A stretch of 64,000 bases of DNA. It comes from Phytobacter diazotrophicus. GTDB lineage: Bacteria; Pseudomonadota; Gammaproteobacteria; Enterobacterales; Enterobacteriaceae. Position numbers and translations under genes: made by a program. Where the stretch lies: assembly GCA_004346725.1 (NCBI GenBank), contig SMDE01000006.1:339553-403552 (forward strand), in the 5' to 3' direction. The notes beneath the pieces are model-generated. The model worked only from the letters and a program-made list of their open reading frames with translations, did no database searches and was not told the DNA's origin. Shown one piece after another: positions 47,155 to 56,869 of the stretch; position 1 is the first letter of the stretch, and every line of letters starts with the position of its first letter.

Positions 47155-47160
47155 TCCGGG
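47130..47160. repeat. REP element overlapping the end of entS
   Basis: CCCGGATGGCGGCGCAGGTG followed by CCTGATCCGGG is a REP unit. Its first part is translated as the EntS C-terminus, and its TGA provides the stop codon. Confidence 0.85.
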
Positions 47161-47196
47161 CTACGCGGCTGGAAAACGATTCTGTCGTGAACGTAG

Positions 47197-47222
47197 CCCG
47201 GCTAAGCGAAGCGCCAGCCGGG
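47197..47222. repeat. Hairpin between convergent entS and fepB
   Basis: CCCGGCT and AGCCGGG arms surround AAGCGAAGCGCC. It lies nine bases from the fepB stop and may separate the convergent transcripts. Confidence 0.65.
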
Positions 47223-47230
47223 AGGGTGTA

Positions 47231-48190
47231 TTAGCCAAAAAGCGCGGACAGCCGCGCTAATACCCGCGTTGCACTGTAGTAATCGAGACGGAACGTTTCG
47301 GCGCCCAGCGCATAAACACGCTTGTTCTGAACCGCGTTCAGATGGGCAAGCAGCGGGTTGGCATTCAGCGCGTCAGCATCTTTTTGATCGCTGGCGAACA
47401 GGAACAGCGCTTCGCCGTTCAGACCGGCCGCCAGATTTTCACCGCCCAGTTGCACGATGTCATGACGTTTACCCTGGCTTTGCAATGTCTGCAATCCTTC
47501 CGGCAGCGGTGCGAGCGCAAAACCCAGTTGTTGCAGAAGCTTGCCCTGGGCGGACTCCGTGGTCCACAGATTCGCACTGTGCGCCGCCGGCGTATAAACC
47601 AGCGCATTAACCGGCTGCGGCGGCAATTTTATGCGCGCTTTAACATCGGCCATTTGCTTATCGAACTCAGCAATACGGGCAGCGGCCTGTTTTTCCTGGC
47701 CGGTGATTTCACCCAGTTGGCTAAGCAGGGCCTGCCAGCTTTTATCGTCGTAATTGATGACCAGGGTCGGCGCAATGGTCGAGAGCTGATCGTAAAGCGA
47801 TAACGCAGAGTCACCGCCGGTGGCGCTGATCAGAATCAGATCCGGCATCTGGGCGGCAACGGCTTCGGCATTCGGCTCGCCAATATAAATACGCGCGACG
47901 TTACGCGATTTCGCCACTTCGCCCCACTGGCGTAAAAAGCCCTGATCGTCGGCGAATCGGTTGTTCGGTGTTGTAGCGCCGCTGGCGATAACCGGGGCAT
48001 CGATAGCCAGCAGAGAACCCGTTAGCGTCACGCTGGTGGAGACAATACGCAGAGGTTTGTGGTCGAGTGTATGGCTGCCTTTGCTATCCGTCACCTGACG
48101 TGGCCAGTCGGCGGCGGTCGCTGCGGAAAGTCCGAAAACAAAAATACCCAACATGATAAGGGCCTTGCGGCAAAAGAAAGGGAGTCTCAC
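47231..48190 (-). CDS. fepB: FepB, ferric enterobactin periplasmic binding protein
   Basis: The 319-residue protein has a signal peptide ([17 protein letters not shown], then ADWPRQV). The mature part is a class III binding protein with [40 protein letters not shown] and the long central helix. It carries ferric enterobactin to FepDGC. It is divergent from entC, with Fur-type sequence near its own start (48216-48240). Confidence 0.93.
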   Translation of the reverse strand: MRLPFFCRKALIMLGIFVFGLSAATAADWPRQVTDSKGSHTLDHKPLRIVSTSVTLTGSLLAIDAPVIASGATTPNNRFADDQGFLRQWGEVAKSRNVARIYIGEPNAEAVAAQMPDLILISATGGDSALSLYDQLSTIAPTLVINYDDKSWQALLSQLGEITGQEKQAAARIAEFDKQMADVKARIKLPPQPVNALVYTPAAHSANLWTTESAQGKLLQQLGFALAPLPEGLQTLQSQGKRHDIVQLGGENLAAGLNGEALFLFASDQKDADALNANPLLAHLNAVQNKRVYALGAETFRLDYYSATRVLARLSALFG

Positions 48191-48215
48191 GAAGTCACAT
48201 CCTGTTTTTGTTGAA

Positions 48216-48349
48216 GTTAATGCTTCTCATTTTCATCATTGCGCGTGATGGATGCAAGCGTTAGTCGCAAGGGAGTTGGGCGCACCAGTTGACATGTCGG
48301 GTCATTACCTTTAGCTTACCGAACCAAAATTCAAATGATAATCATTCGT
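48216..48349. promoter_or_regulatory. Fur-type sites between fepB and entC
   Basis: AAATGATAATCATTCGT (within 48331-48349) contains an 11-base perfect match to the Fur core TGATAATCATT upstream of entC. A second, weaker array around 48216-48240 lies near the fepB start. The layout equals the fepB-entC divergent promoter of E. coli. Confidence 0.8.
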
Positions 48350-48377
48350 AATATATTTATCATTTTTGGAGGATGAT

Positions 48378-49553
48378 ATGGATACGTCATTGGCTGAGGA
48401 TGTTCAACAGGCTGCGAAAACCCTGGCGTCGGACCAGTTCTTCTTTATGTCGCCGTTTCGCAGTTTTATGACATCGGGTTGTTTTGCCCGTATCAGTGAA
48501 CCGGCGGTGGAAGGGGATAGCCCGGACAGCGCGTTTCAACGGAAACTGGCGCAGGCTTTTGCCGATGCTAAAACGCGGGGCATTGCCAATCCGGTGGTTG
48601 TGGGGGCCATCCCTTTTGATACTACCCAGCCGTCTGAACTGTTTATTCCCGCTTCCTGGCAGACCTTTTCGCGCCCGTCTAAGCAGCGCTCCTCCCGCTA
48701 TTTCTCCGGGCACGACATGCCTGACGTCACCAGACGTACGGAAATTCCGCCGCAGGATGTCTTTATGGATATGGTTGCCCGGGGGGCCGCGCTGACCGCC
48801 ACACCGGAGGTGGACAAAATTGTCCTCTCGCGGCTGATTGATATTGCCACCGATGCGCCCCTCGATAGCGGCATCCTGCTGGAGCGCCTGATAGCCCAAA
48901 ACCCGGCGAGTTTTAACTTCCATGTTCCGCTGGCGCAAGGGGATGTGTTACTGGGCGCAAGCCCGGAGCTGTTGCTGCGTAAAGAGAGTGACCAATTTAG
49001 CTCTCTGCCGCTGGCCGGATCGGCGCGGCGTCAGCCGGATGACATGCTGGATCGCGAAGCGGGTAACAGGCTGCTGGCCTCGGAAAAAGACCGCCATGAA
49101 CATGAGCTGGTCACTCAGGCGATGAAAGCCTTGCTGGCGCCGCGCAGCCGCGCCTTGAGTCTGCCGGATTCCCCGCAACTGGTTACCACCCCGACGCTAT
49201 GGCATCTGGCGACGCCGATTGAGGGAACCGCGCTACCGGGTGAAAACGCCCTGACGCTCGCCTGTTTGTTACATCCCACGCCTGCACTGAGCGGTTTTCC
49301 GCATCAGGTGGCGAAAACGCTGATTGCCGGGTTAGAACCCTTTGAGCGCGAACTGTTTGGCGGCATTGTCGGCTGGTGCGACGCCGAAGGTAACGGCGAG
49401 TGGGTCGTGACTATCCGCTGCGCGCGCATTCACGAAAACCGCGTTCGGTTATTTGCCGGTGCGGGCATTGTCCCCGCGTCGTCACCGGCGGCGGAGTGGC
49501 GCGAAACCGGCGTCAAGTTGTCCACCATGCTGAACGTTTTTGGCCTGCATTAA
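48378..49553 (+). CDS. entC: EntC, isochorismate synthase
   Basis: The protein has 391 residues from the ATG at 48378 (GGAGGATGAT before it), equal to E. coli EntC. The chorismate-enzyme family motifs are present: [48 protein letters not shown], and the late [20 protein letters not shown]. It converts chorismate to isochorismate, the first step to 2,3-dihydroxybenzoate. It is the first gene of entCEBAH. Confidence 0.96.
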   Translation: MDTSLAEDVQQAAKTLASDQFFFMSPFRSFMTSGCFARISEPAVEGDSPDSAFQRKLAQAFADAKTRGIANPVVVGAIPFDTTQPSELFIPASWQTFSRPSKQRSSRYFSGHDMPDVTRRTEIPPQDVFMDMVARGAALTATPEVDKIVLSRLIDIATDAPLDSGILLERLIAQNPASFNFHVPLAQGDVLLGASPELLLRKESDQFSSLPLAGSARRQPDDMLDREAGNRLLASEKDRHEHELVTQAMKALLAPRSRALSLPDSPQLVTTPTLWHLATPIEGTALPGENALTLACLLHPTPALSGFPHQVAKTLIAGLEPFERELFGGIVGWCDAEGNGEWVVTIRCARIHENRVRLFAGAGIVPASSPAAEWRETGVKLSTMLNVFGLH

Positions 49554-49562
49554 GGAGCGATG

Positions 49563-51173
49563 ATGACCATTCCCTTTACCCCCTGGCCGGATGAATTCGC
49601 CACGCGCTACCGTGAAAAAGGTTACTGGCTGGATGTGCCGATGACCGACATACTGACCCGCCATGCGCAAAGTGACGCGGTGACCGTAATTGAGGGTGAG
49701 CGCAGTTTTAGCTACCGGCAGCTTCATCAGGCTTCTGACAATCTGGCAAGCGCGTTACAGGCGCAGGGTATTCAGCGCGGCGAAACGGCGCTGGTACAGC
49801 TTGGCAATGTAGCTGAGTTTTACATCACCTTCTTTGCGCTGCTCAAAATCGGCGTTGCCCCGGTGAATGCGCTGTTCAGCCACCAACGCACGGAGCTTAA
49901 CGCCTATGCCGTGCAGATCAAACCAGCATTGCTGATTGCCGACCGTGCGCATGCGCTCTTTGCGACCGATCAGTTCTGGCAGGATTTCACCGCCGAACAT
50001 GCATCGGTGCGCGTGTCGCTATTTCTTAATGGCAGCGGTGAGAAGTCGCTGACGGCGGCGATTGAATGCCCGGCAGATACCTTTATCGCCACGCCGACAC
50101 CGGCCGATGAAGTGGCCTTCTTCCAGCTTTCTGGCGGCAGTACCGGCACGCCGAAGCTGATCCCTCGTACCCATAATGACTATTACTACAGCATCCGCCG
50201 TAGCAACGAAATCTGCGGGATTACGGCAGATACCCGTTACCTCAACGCACTGCCCGCCGCCCACAACTATGCGTTGAGCTCCCCAGGCTCGCTGGGGGTG
50301 CTGTTGGCGGGCGGCTGCGTAGTGCTGGCGAATGATCCCAGCGCCCCGCTCTGCTTCCCGCTCATCGAAAAGCACCGCGTCAACGTTACGTCGCTGGTAC
50401 CGCCTGCGGTCAGCCTGTGGTTACAGGCGATTGCCGAAGGGGCCGACAAGGGGCAACTGGCTTCGCTCAGGCTGCTACAGGTGGGGGGCGCGCGTCTGTC
50501 TGCCACGCTGGCGGCACGCATTCCCGAGGAGATGGGCTGCCAGTTACAGCAGGTCTTCGGCATGGCGGAAGGGTTGGTGAATTACACCGCGCTGGACGAC
50601 ACCCCGGAGCGCATTTTCAACACCCAGGGCCGCCCGATGTGCCCGGACGATGAAGTCTGGGTGGCCGATGAAAACGGTCATCCGCTGCCGAGTGGTGAAG
50701 TGGGGCGCCTGATGACGCGCGGGCCGTATACCTTTCGGGGCTACTTCAATAGCCCGGAACATAATGCCAGCGCCTTCGATGCCAATGGCTTCTACTGCTC
50801 CGGCGACCTGATTTCAATTGATGACGCGGGTTACATCACCGTGCAGGGGCGCGAGAAAGATCAGATCAACCGGGGTGGCGAGAAGATTGCCGCCGAAGAG
50901 ATTGAGAATTTACTGCTGCGCCACGAGGCGGTGATCCACGCCGCGCTGGTCAGCATGGAAGACAGCCTGTTGGGGGAAAAGAGCTGCGCGTATCTGGTGG
51001 TCAAACATCCGGTACGGGCGGTGGAGATCCGTCGTTTCCTGCGTGAACAGGGGGTGGCGGATTTCAAACTACCGGACCGCGTTGAATGCCTGGCGGCACT
51101 GCCGCTGACCCCGGTAGGCAAAGTGGATAAGAAACAATTACGCCAGACGCTGGCAGAACGCGCCCAGGCGTAA
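49563..51173 (+). CDS. entE: EntE, 2,3-dihydroxybenzoate-AMP ligase
   Basis: The 536-residue adenylation enzyme has [20 protein letters not shown] (P-loop, residues about 187-206), the aromatic-acid pocket segment [33 protein letters not shown], and the [20 protein letters not shown] hinge and catalytic lysine region. It activates DHB and loads it onto EntB. Two adjacent ATGs exist (49560 and 49563); the second has better spacing from GGAG and gives the E. coli length. Confidence 0.96.
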   Translation: MTIPFTPWPDEFATRYREKGYWLDVPMTDILTRHAQSDAVTVIEGERSFSYRQLHQASDNLASALQAQGIQRGETALVQLGNVAEFYITFFALLKIGVAPVNALFSHQRTELNAYAVQIKPALLIADRAHALFATDQFWQDFTAEHASVRVSLFLNGSGEKSLTAAIECPADTFIATPTPADEVAFFQLSGGSTGTPKLIPRTHNDYYYSIRRSNEICGITADTRYLNALPAAHNYALSSPGSLGVLLAGGCVVLANDPSAPLCFPLIEKHRVNVTSLVPPAVSLWLQAIAEGADKGQLASLRLLQVGGARLSATLAARIPEEMGCQLQQVFGMAEGLVNYTALDDTPERIFNTQGRPMCPDDEVWVADENGHPLPSGEVGRLMTRGPYTFRGYFNSPEHNASAFDANGFYCSGDLISIDDAGYITVQGREKDQINRGGEKIAAEEIENLLLRHEAVIHAALVSMEDSLLGEKSCAYLVVKHPVRAVEIRRFLREQGVADFKLPDRVECLAALPLTPVGKVDKKQLRQTLAERAQA

Positions 51174-51185
51174 CGAGGAGAAAAG

Positions 51186-52037
51186 ATGGCCATTCCCAAA
51201 CTGACCGGCTACGCACTGCCAACCGCGAATGATATCCCGGATAACAAAGTGCAGTGGGCCTTTGAACCTGACCGCGCCGCCTTGCTGATTCATGATATGC
51301 AGGAGTATTTCCTCAATTTCTGGGGCGATAATTGCCCGATGATGGAAAAGGTGGTCGCCAATATCGCCGCGCTGCGCCAGTTCTGTAAGCAGCACAATAT
51401 CCCGGTTTATTACACCGCTCAGCCAAAAGAGCAGAGTGATGACGATCGCGCGCTACTCAACGATATGTGGGGGCCGGGGTTGACCCGCTCGCCAGAGCAG
51501 CAACGGATTGTGGCGGCGCTTGCCCCGGACGAAGCCGATACGGTGCTGGTGAAGTGGCGTTACAGTGCCTTTCACCGTTCGCCGCTGGAGCAGATGCTGA
51601 AAGAGACCGGGCGTAATCAGCTCATCATAACGGGCGTATACGCCCATATCGGTTGTATGACGACTGCCACTGATGCCTTTATGCGCGATATCAAGCCCTT
51701 TATGGTGGCCGATGCGCTGGCGGATTTCAGCCGCGAAGAGCATATGATGTCGCTGAAATACGTGGCGGGCCGCTCCGGGCGTGTGGTGATGACCGAGGCG
51801 TTACTTCCGGTGCCCGCCAGCAAAGCGGCGCTGCGCGCACTGATCCTGCCGCTACTGGATGAATCTGACGAGCCTTACGATGATGAAAATCTGATTGATT
51901 ACGGGCTGGATTCCGTACGCATGATGGCGCTGGCGGCGCGCTGGCGCAAAGTGCATGGCGATATCGATTTTGTGATGCTGGCGAAAAACCCGACCATCGA
52001 TGCCTGGTGGGCGCTGCTCTCTCGCGAGGTCAACTGA
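51186..52037 (+). CDS. entB: EntB, isochorismatase and aryl carrier protein
   Basis: The 283-residue bifunctional protein starts AIPKLTGYALPTANDIPDNK. The N-terminal isochorismatase domain (1-210) has LLIHDMQEYFLNF and the ITGVYAHIGCMTTATDAFMR region. The C-terminal carrier domain has its phosphopantetheine serine at 243 (DYGLDSVRMM), two residues earlier than Ser245 in E. coli. It hydrolyses isochorismate and carries DHB to EntF. Its stop overlaps the entA start by one base (TGATGG). Confidence 0.96.
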   Translation: MAIPKLTGYALPTANDIPDNKVQWAFEPDRAALLIHDMQEYFLNFWGDNCPMMEKVVANIAALRQFCKQHNIPVYYTAQPKEQSDDDRALLNDMWGPGLTRSPEQQRIVAALAPDEADTVLVKWRYSAFHRSPLEQMLKETGRNQLIITGVYAHIGCMTTATDAFMRDIKPFMVADALADFSREEHMMSLKYVAGRSGRVVMTEALLPVPASKAALRALILPLLDESDEPYDDENLIDYGLDSVRMMALAARWRKVHGDIDFVMLAKNPTIDAWWALLSREVN

Positions 52038-52783
52038 TGGACTTTTCAGGGAAGACCGTCTGGGTGACCGGAGCCGGAAAAGGCATCGGTTATGCCACGG
52101 CGCTGGCGTTTACTGACGCGGGCGCGCAGGTAACGGGGTTTGACCAGGCTTTTGACGGTGAACACTACCCTTTTACCACCGAGATACTGGACATTGCCGA
52201 TGCAGAGCAGGTCTCGCGGGTCTGCTCTCGTGTGTTGACGCGGAATGCGCGGCTGGATGTGCTGGTCAACGCGGCGGGCATTTTGCGTATGGGGGCAACG
52301 GATGCGCTTTCGCAGGAGGCGTGGCAGCAGACTTTTGCCGTCAACGTTGGCGGGGCGTTTAACCTGTTTCAGGCGACCATGGCGCAGTTTCGCCAGCAGC
52401 GGGGCGGTGCGATTGTCACCGTGGCCTCCGATGCCGCGCACACACCGCGCATTGGCATGAGCGCTTACGGCGCATCGAAAGCGGCGCTGAAAAGTCTGGC
52501 GCTGACGGTGGGGCTGGAGCTGGCCGCCAGCGGCGTGCGGGCGAATCTGGTGTCACCTGGCTCTACCGATACCGATATGCAGCGCACTTTGTGGACCAGC
52601 AGCGATGCGGAACAGAAGCGTATCGCCGGTTTTGGCGAACAGTTCAAGCTGGGTATCCCGCTGGGGAAGATTGCCCGCCCGGAAGAAGTCGCCAGTACCA
52701 TTCTGTTTCTGGCGTCTGACTATGCCAGCCACATCACGTTACAGGATATCGTGGTGGATGGCGGCTCAACGCTGGGGGCATAA
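52037..52783 (+). CDS. entA: EntA, 2,3-dihydro-2,3-dihydroxybenzoate dehydrogenase
   Basis: The 248-residue SDR enzyme has the cofactor motif TGAGKGIG near residue 12, VNAAG near 80, and the active site tyrosine in SAYGASKAALKSLALTVGLE. It uses NAD+ to make 2,3-dihydroxybenzoate. The start at the TGATG overlap with entB gives the same length as E. coli EntA. The entH start follows the stop directly (TAAATG). Confidence 0.96.
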   Translation: MDFSGKTVWVTGAGKGIGYATALAFTDAGAQVTGFDQAFDGEHYPFTTEILDIADAEQVSRVCSRVLTRNARLDVLVNAAGILRMGATDALSQEAWQQTFAVNVGGAFNLFQATMAQFRQQRGGAIVTVASDAAHTPRIGMSAYGASKAALKSLALTVGLELAASGVRANLVSPGSTDTDMQRTLWTSSDAEQKRIAGFGEQFKLGIPLGKIARPEEVASTILFLASDYASHITLQDIVVDGGSTLGA

Positions 52784-53197
52784 ATGATCTGGAAGCGCCG
52801 TTTAACGCTTGATGAACTCAATGCCACAAGTGTCCGCACGCTGGTCGGCCATTTAGGGATTGTCTATACCCGCCTGGGTGATGATGTGCTGGAAGCCGAA
52901 ATGCCGGTGGATGCCCGCACATATCAACCTTTTGGTTTGCTGCACGGTGGGGCTTCCGCCGCGCTGGCGGAAACGCTGGGGTCGATGGCCGGCTATATGA
53001 TGACTGTCGATGGTCAGTGTGTGGTGGGGACGGAGCTTAATGCCACCCATCACCGTGCGGTGTCGCAGGGTAAAGTACGTGCCGTCTGCCAGCCGCTGCA
53101 TCTGGGCCGTCAAAATCAAAGCTGGGAGATTGTGGTGTTTGACGAGCAGGGACGGCGCTGCTGTACCTGCCGTTTAAGCACCGCGGTGATCGGGTAG
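52784..53197 (+). CDS. entH: EntH, proofreading hotdog thioesterase
   Basis: The 137-residue hotdog-fold thioesterase is nearly identical to E. coli EntH (YbdB). The catalytic glutamate sits in the [14 protein letters not shown] helix (residue 63), preceded by [10 protein letters not shown]. It removes wrongly loaded acyl groups from the EntB carrier domain. It is the last gene of entCEBAH and starts immediately after the entA stop. Confidence 0.95.
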   Translation: MIWKRRLTLDELNATSVRTLVGHLGIVYTRLGDDVLEAEMPVDARTYQPFGLLHGGASAALAETLGSMAGYMMTVDGQCVVGTELNATHHRAVSQGKVRAVCQPLHLGRQNQSWEIVVFDEQGRRCCTCRLSTAVIG

Positions 53198-53250
53198 CGA
53201 GATTGCCCCTTGTCCTAATCATGGCCTGAAGTGGACTGGAGCAGGTTTTC

Positions 53251-53287
53251 TCCCTCGCCCCTTTGGGGAGAGGGCCGGGGTGAGGGG
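53251..53287. repeat. GAGAGGG-type palindrome after entH
   Basis: TCCCTCGCCCCTTTGGGGAG continues to AGGGCCGGGGTGAGGGG. It lies in the 308-base gap between entH and cstA. The remainder of the gap should hold the cstA promoter, but I see no clear -35/-10 pair or convincing CRP site. Confidence 0.7.
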
Positions 53288-53505
53288 AACAGGCCGCACC
53301 CTTCTCCCAAATCCAAACCCGCTTCCTCCTCTCATTCTTCTCCCCCCATACTCATTCAAATACGCCCTATAAGTGATCCCCGTAGCACACTGAAATAAAT
53401 GCCCGGATTGATAGCGAAATTCCAATGTTTCAATGTTGTTAAAACACGCAAAGTGTTCTAGAAACAAAATGTAACATTCCCCTCTTTCGCAAACGGATAA
53501 TCGCT

Positions 53506-55611
53506 ATGAATAACTCAGGGAAATACCTTATTTGGGCATTGCTCTCCGTTGTCGGGGCGTTCGCTCTTGGCTACATCGCGCTTAATCGCGGTGAGCAGAT
53601 CAACGCCTTGTGGATAGTCGTTGCTGCAGTTTGTATCTATCTGATTGCCTACCGTTTTTATGGTTTATATATCGCCAAAAACGTGCTGGCCGTCGATCCG
53701 GGTCGCATAACGCCCGCCGTGAAATACAACGACGGGCTCGATTACGTCCCGACGGATAAAAAAGTGTTGTTTGGTCACCACTTTGCGGCAATCGCCGGGG
53801 CAGGGCCGCTGGTGGGTCCGGTGCTGGCAGCCCAGATGGGCTATCTGCCGGGGATGATCTGGATCCTCGCCGGGGTGGTGCTTGCCGGGGCGGTACAGGA
53901 TTTTATGGTGCTGTTCGTCTCGACTCGCCGTGATGGACGTTCATTGGGTGAGTTGGTCAAAGAGGAGATGGGGCCAACGGCTGGGGTTATCGCACTGGTG
54001 GCGACCTTTATGATCATGGTAATCATCCTGGCGGTGCTGGCGATGATCGTGGTGAAAGCACTGACCCACAGTCCGTGGGGGACCTACACCGTTGCCTTTA
54101 CCATTCCACTGGCGATTTTCATGGGGATCTACATCCGCTACCTGCGTCCTGGGCGCATTGGTGAAGTCTCCGTCATTGGTCTGTTTTTCCTGATTTTCGC
54201 GATTATCTCCGGCGGATGGGTGGCGGAAAGCCCGACCTGGGCCCCGTTCTTTGATTTCACCGGAGTACAGTTGACCTGGATGCTGGTGGGCTACGGCTTT
54301 GTGGCCGCCGTACTGCCGGTCTGGCTGCTGCTGGCACCGCGTGACTACCTTTCCACCTTCCTGAAAATTGGCACCATCATCGGCCTGGCGATCGGCATTC
54401 TGATCATGCGCCCGACCCTGACCATGCCTGCACTGACGAAATTCGTTGATGGCACCGGCCCGGTCTGGACCGGCAACCTGTTCCCGTTCCTGTTTATCAC
54501 CATCGCGTGCGGCGCGGTGTCGGGCTTCCATGCGCTGATCTCCTCTGGCACCACGCCGAAAATGTTGGCGAACGAAGGGCAGGCTTGCTTTATCGGTTAT
54601 GGCGGTATGCTGATGGAGTCGTTCGTGGCCATTATGGCGCTGGTGTCGGCCTGTATCATCGACCCGGGCGTCTACTTTGCGATGAACAGCCCGATGGCGG
54701 TACTGGCACCTGCCGGGACGACCGATGTGGTGGCCTCTGCCGCGCAGGTGGTCAGCGGCTGGGGCTTTAGCATTACCCCGGACACGCTGAAACAGATTGC
54801 CACGGAGGTGGGCGAGCAGTCGATTATCTCCCGTGCGGGCGGTGCGCCAACGCTGGCGGTGGGGATGGCCTATATCCTGCACGGCGCGCTGGGCGGCATG
54901 ATGGATGTGTCGTTCTGGTATCACTTCGCTATTCTGTTTGAAGCGCTGTTTATTCTGACGGCGGTGGATGCCGGTACCCGTGCCGCACGCTTTATGCTAC
55001 AGGACTTGCTGGGGGTGATTTCACCGAACCTGAAACGCACCGACTCGTTACCGGCAAACCTGATTGCAACCGCGCTCTGCGTACTGGCCTGGGGTTACTT
55101 CCTCCATCAGGGGGTGGTCGATCCGTTGGGCGGCATCAACACACTTTGGCCGCTGTTCGGTATTGCTAACCAGATGCTGGCGGGCATGGCGTTGATGCTC
55201 TGCGCGGTTGTACTGTTCAAGATGAAACGTCAGCGTTACGCATGGGTGGCCCTGTTGCCCACGGCCTGGCTGCTGATTTGTACCCTCACCGCCGGCTGGC
55301 AGAAAGCGTTCAGCCCGGACAATAAAGTCGGCTTCCTGGCGATTGCTAATAAGTTCCAGGCGATGATCGACAGTGGTACTATTCCGGCACAGTACACCCA
55401 GTCACAGCTTTCCCAGTTGGTGTTTAACAACCGTCTGGATGCCGGGCTGACCATTTTCTTTATGGTGGTGGTTGTGGTGCTGGCGTTCTACTCGGTGAAA
55501 ACGGCGCTGGCGTCGCTGAAAATCGACAAGCCAACGTCACAAGAGCGTCCGTATGAGCCCATGCCGGAAAATCTTGATGAGATTGTGACTCAGGCAAAAA
55601 GCGCACATTAA
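53506..55611 (+). CDS. cstA: CstA, pyruvate/peptide-related carbon starvation transporter
   Basis: The 701-residue protein has about 16-18 membrane segments. Family hallmarks are DYVPTDKKVLFGHHFAAIAG, AGPLVGPVLAAQMGYLPGMI, SGTTPKMLANEGQACFIGYG and LVKEEMGP. CstA is a carbon-starvation-induced transporter reported to take up pyruvate and earlier linked to peptide use. Full length matches E. coli CstA. It is followed by ybdD after a 99-base spacer filled with palindromic repeats. Confidence 0.94.
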   Translation: MNNSGKYLIWALLSVVGAFALGYIALNRGEQINALWIVVAAVCIYLIAYRFYGLYIAKNVLAVDPGRITPAVKYNDGLDYVPTDKKVLFGHHFAAIAGAGPLVGPVLAAQMGYLPGMIWILAGVVLAGAVQDFMVLFVSTRRDGRSLGELVKEEMGPTAGVIALVATFMIMVIILAVLAMIVVKALTHSPWGTYTVAFTIPLAIFMGIYIRYLRPGRIGEVSVIGLFFLIFAIISGGWVAESPTWAPFFDFTGVQLTWMLVGYGFVAAVLPVWLLLAPRDYLSTFLKIGTIIGLAIGILIMRPTLTMPALTKFVDGTGPVWTGNLFPFLFITIACGAVSGFHALISSGTTPKMLANEGQACFIGYGGMLMESFVAIMALVSACIIDPGVYFAMNSPMAVLAPAGTTDVVASAAQVVSGWGFSITPDTLKQIATEVGEQSIISRAGGAPTLAVGMAYILHGALGGMMDVSFWYHFAILFEALFILTAVDAGTRAARFMLQDLLGVISPNLKRTDSLPANLIATALCVLAWGYFLHQGVVDPLGGINTLWPLFGIANQMLAGMALMLCAVVLFKMKRQRYAWVALLPTAWLLICTLTAGWQKAFSPDNKVGFLAIANKFQAMIDSGTIPAQYTQSQLSQLVFNNRLDAGLTIFFMVVVVVLAFYSVKTALASLKIDKPTSQERPYEPMPENLDEIVTQAKSAH

Positions 55612-55617
55612 CCTTTG

Positions 55618-55695
55618 CCCTCACCCCGGCCCTCTCCCGCAGGGAGAGGGTGTCAACGTTCCCTCTTCCTGTGGGAGAGGGTTAGGGTGAGGGGT
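55618..55695. repeat. Double GAGAGGG-type palindrome between cstA and ybdD
   Basis: Two palindromes lie in tandem, CCCTCTCCCGCAGGGAGAGGG-like (arms CCCTCTCCC/GGGAGAGGG) and CCCTCTTCCTGTGGGAGAGG, bounded by CTCACCCCGGC and AGGGTGAGGGG. They may set the ratio of cstA to ybdD message. Confidence 0.75.
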
Positions 55696-55710
55696 AACGA
55701 GAGATGAAAT

Positions 55711-55908
55711 ATGTTCGACACCCTTTCTAAAGCAGGCAAATACTTAGGCCAGGCCGCCAAAATGATGATTGGCGTGCCGGACTATGACAACTACGTTGAG
55801 CATATGCGTATCACCCATCCTGATCAGACGCCGATGACCTATGAAGAGTTCTTCCGCGAGCGGCAAGAGGCTCGTTACGGTGGCAAAGGCGGGGCGAAGT
55901 GCTGTTAA
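55711..55908 (+). CDS. ybdD: YbdD, small YbdD/YjiX-family protein
   Basis: The 65-residue protein has the family pattern [40 protein letters not shown] and the Cys-rich end GGKGGAKCC. It is the constant genetic partner of CstA, as YjiX is of BtsT, and is reported to support transport by that family. The ribosome site is weak (GAGAGATGAAAT). Confidence 0.93.
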   Translation: MFDTLSKAGKYLGQAAKMMIGVPDYDNYVEHMRITHPDQTPMTYEEFFRERQEARYGGKGGAKCC

Positions 55909-55942
55909 CCCTCCCCCTGTTCCTGTTTACTGTCATAAACGT

Positions 55943-55968
55943 CGGCCCGTTCTTCACGGGCCGCTTTT
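55943..55968. terminator. Terminator after ybdD
   Basis: GGCCCGT pairs with ACGGGCC across TTCTTC-like loop bases, followed by GCTTTT. It lies 35 bases after the ybdD stop, in the convergent gap before the SDR gene. Confidence 0.75.
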
Positions 55969-56012
55969 GATATTGCGTTACCTCTGCCGGGTGGCAGAGG
56001 TAGGCATGATCC

Positions 56013-56756
56013 TCAGGCGTTGAGGCCACCGTCCACATCAATCCCGGTTCCGGTGATGTGTTTTGCCGCCGGGCTTGCCAGGAAAGTTACCGCATCGGCG
56101 ATATCTTCTGCTTTACCGTAATGTCCAAGCGCAATCAACTGACGCTGGGTTTCAGCGCCTTCGCCATCCGCCGGGTTCATGTCGCTGTCAGTGGGGCCAG
56201 GGTGCACCAGATTGACGGTAATGCCACGCGGGCCAAGATCGCGCGCCAGCCCACGGGTTAACGAGTTGAGAGCGGATTTGGTCATCGAGTAAACGGCAAT
56301 TCCTTGCAGCGGGACGTGGTTGGCGAGGCAACTGCCGATGTTGATAATGCGCCCGCCGTCCGGCAGATGAGCAATCGCCGCCTGGGTAGCAATGACCACG
56401 CCGCGAATATTCACATTGATTAACGCATCGATATCTTCATCGGACATCGCTTCCAGCGGCCCGCCGCGCGCTATCCCCGCGTTATTCACCAGAATATCCA
56501 GCCCGCCCAGTTTCTCAACCGACTGAGCGACCGCTGCACGAATGGCCTGCGGGCTAGCGCTGTCGGCCTGAATGGCGACCCCATTGCGCCCGAGCGCGCG
56601 AATGTCATCGGCCACGGCCTGTGCTTTTTCGACTGACTTTTCAAACGTTATCGCCACATCTGCCCCTGCGCGGGCTAATGACAGGGCGATGGCTTTACCT
56701 AAACCACGACTTGCGCCTGTAACCAGCGCGCGTTTACCGGAAAGTGAAGATGACAT
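56013..56756 (-). CDS. SDR-family oxidoreductase (3-oxoacyl-ACP reductase-like)
   Basis: The 247-residue protein has the cofactor motif TGASRGLGKAIALSLA near residue 13, NNAGIARGG near 90, a serine in IINIGSCLANHVPLQGIAV and the YSMTK active site. The FEKS segment after strand 2 and the overall pattern suit NAD(P)H-linked reduction or oxidation of a small carbonyl. The substrate is unknown. It is divergent from a TetR-type regulator across a gap with two copies of a palindromic site, so it is likely repressed by that protein. Such SDR/TetR pairs are common and often respond to electrophiles. Confidence 0.87.
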   Translation of the reverse strand: MSSSLSGKRALVTGASRGLGKAIALSLARAGADVAITFEKSVEKAQAVADDIRALGRNGVAIQADSASPQAIRAAVAQSVEKLGGLDILVNNAGIARGGPLEAMSDEDIDALINVNIRGVVIATQAAIAHLPDGGRIINIGSCLANHVPLQGIAVYSMTKSALNSLTRGLARDLGPRGITVNLVHPGPTDSDMNPADGEGAETQRQLIALGHYGKAEDIADAVTFLASPAAKHITGTGIDVDGGLNA

Positions 56757-56775
56757 GGTGACTCCTGAATTAATT

Positions 56776-56854
56776 ATGTGTTGATCGATACATAATTACA
56801 GTAAACGTACTTCCCTGTGGCCGTCAATGGTATTAATATATCGATCAGCACAAA
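56776..56854. promoter_or_regulatory. Paired operators between the SDR and TetR genes
   Basis: TATGTGTTGATCGATACATA (56776-56795) is a palindrome with 8 of 10 base pairs matching. An inverted second copy lies at 56835-56854 and matches it at 16 of 20 positions. The core TGATCGATA/TATCGATCA is perfect in both. Each site lies close to one of the divergent genes. Confidence 0.65.
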
Positions 56855-56869
56855 ATGTTGGAGGCCACC

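Noticed and set aside
53370..53400. CRP site upstream of cstA
   Set aside because: AAGTGATCCCCGTAGCACA has a fair left half but the right half does not align at the required six-base spacing. CRP control of cstA is known in E. coli but I cannot place the site here.
53941..54924. Minus-strand open frame of 327 codons inside cstA
   Set aside because: Antisense to a strongly conserved membrane protein gene; composition rich in His, Arg and Gln with no domain.
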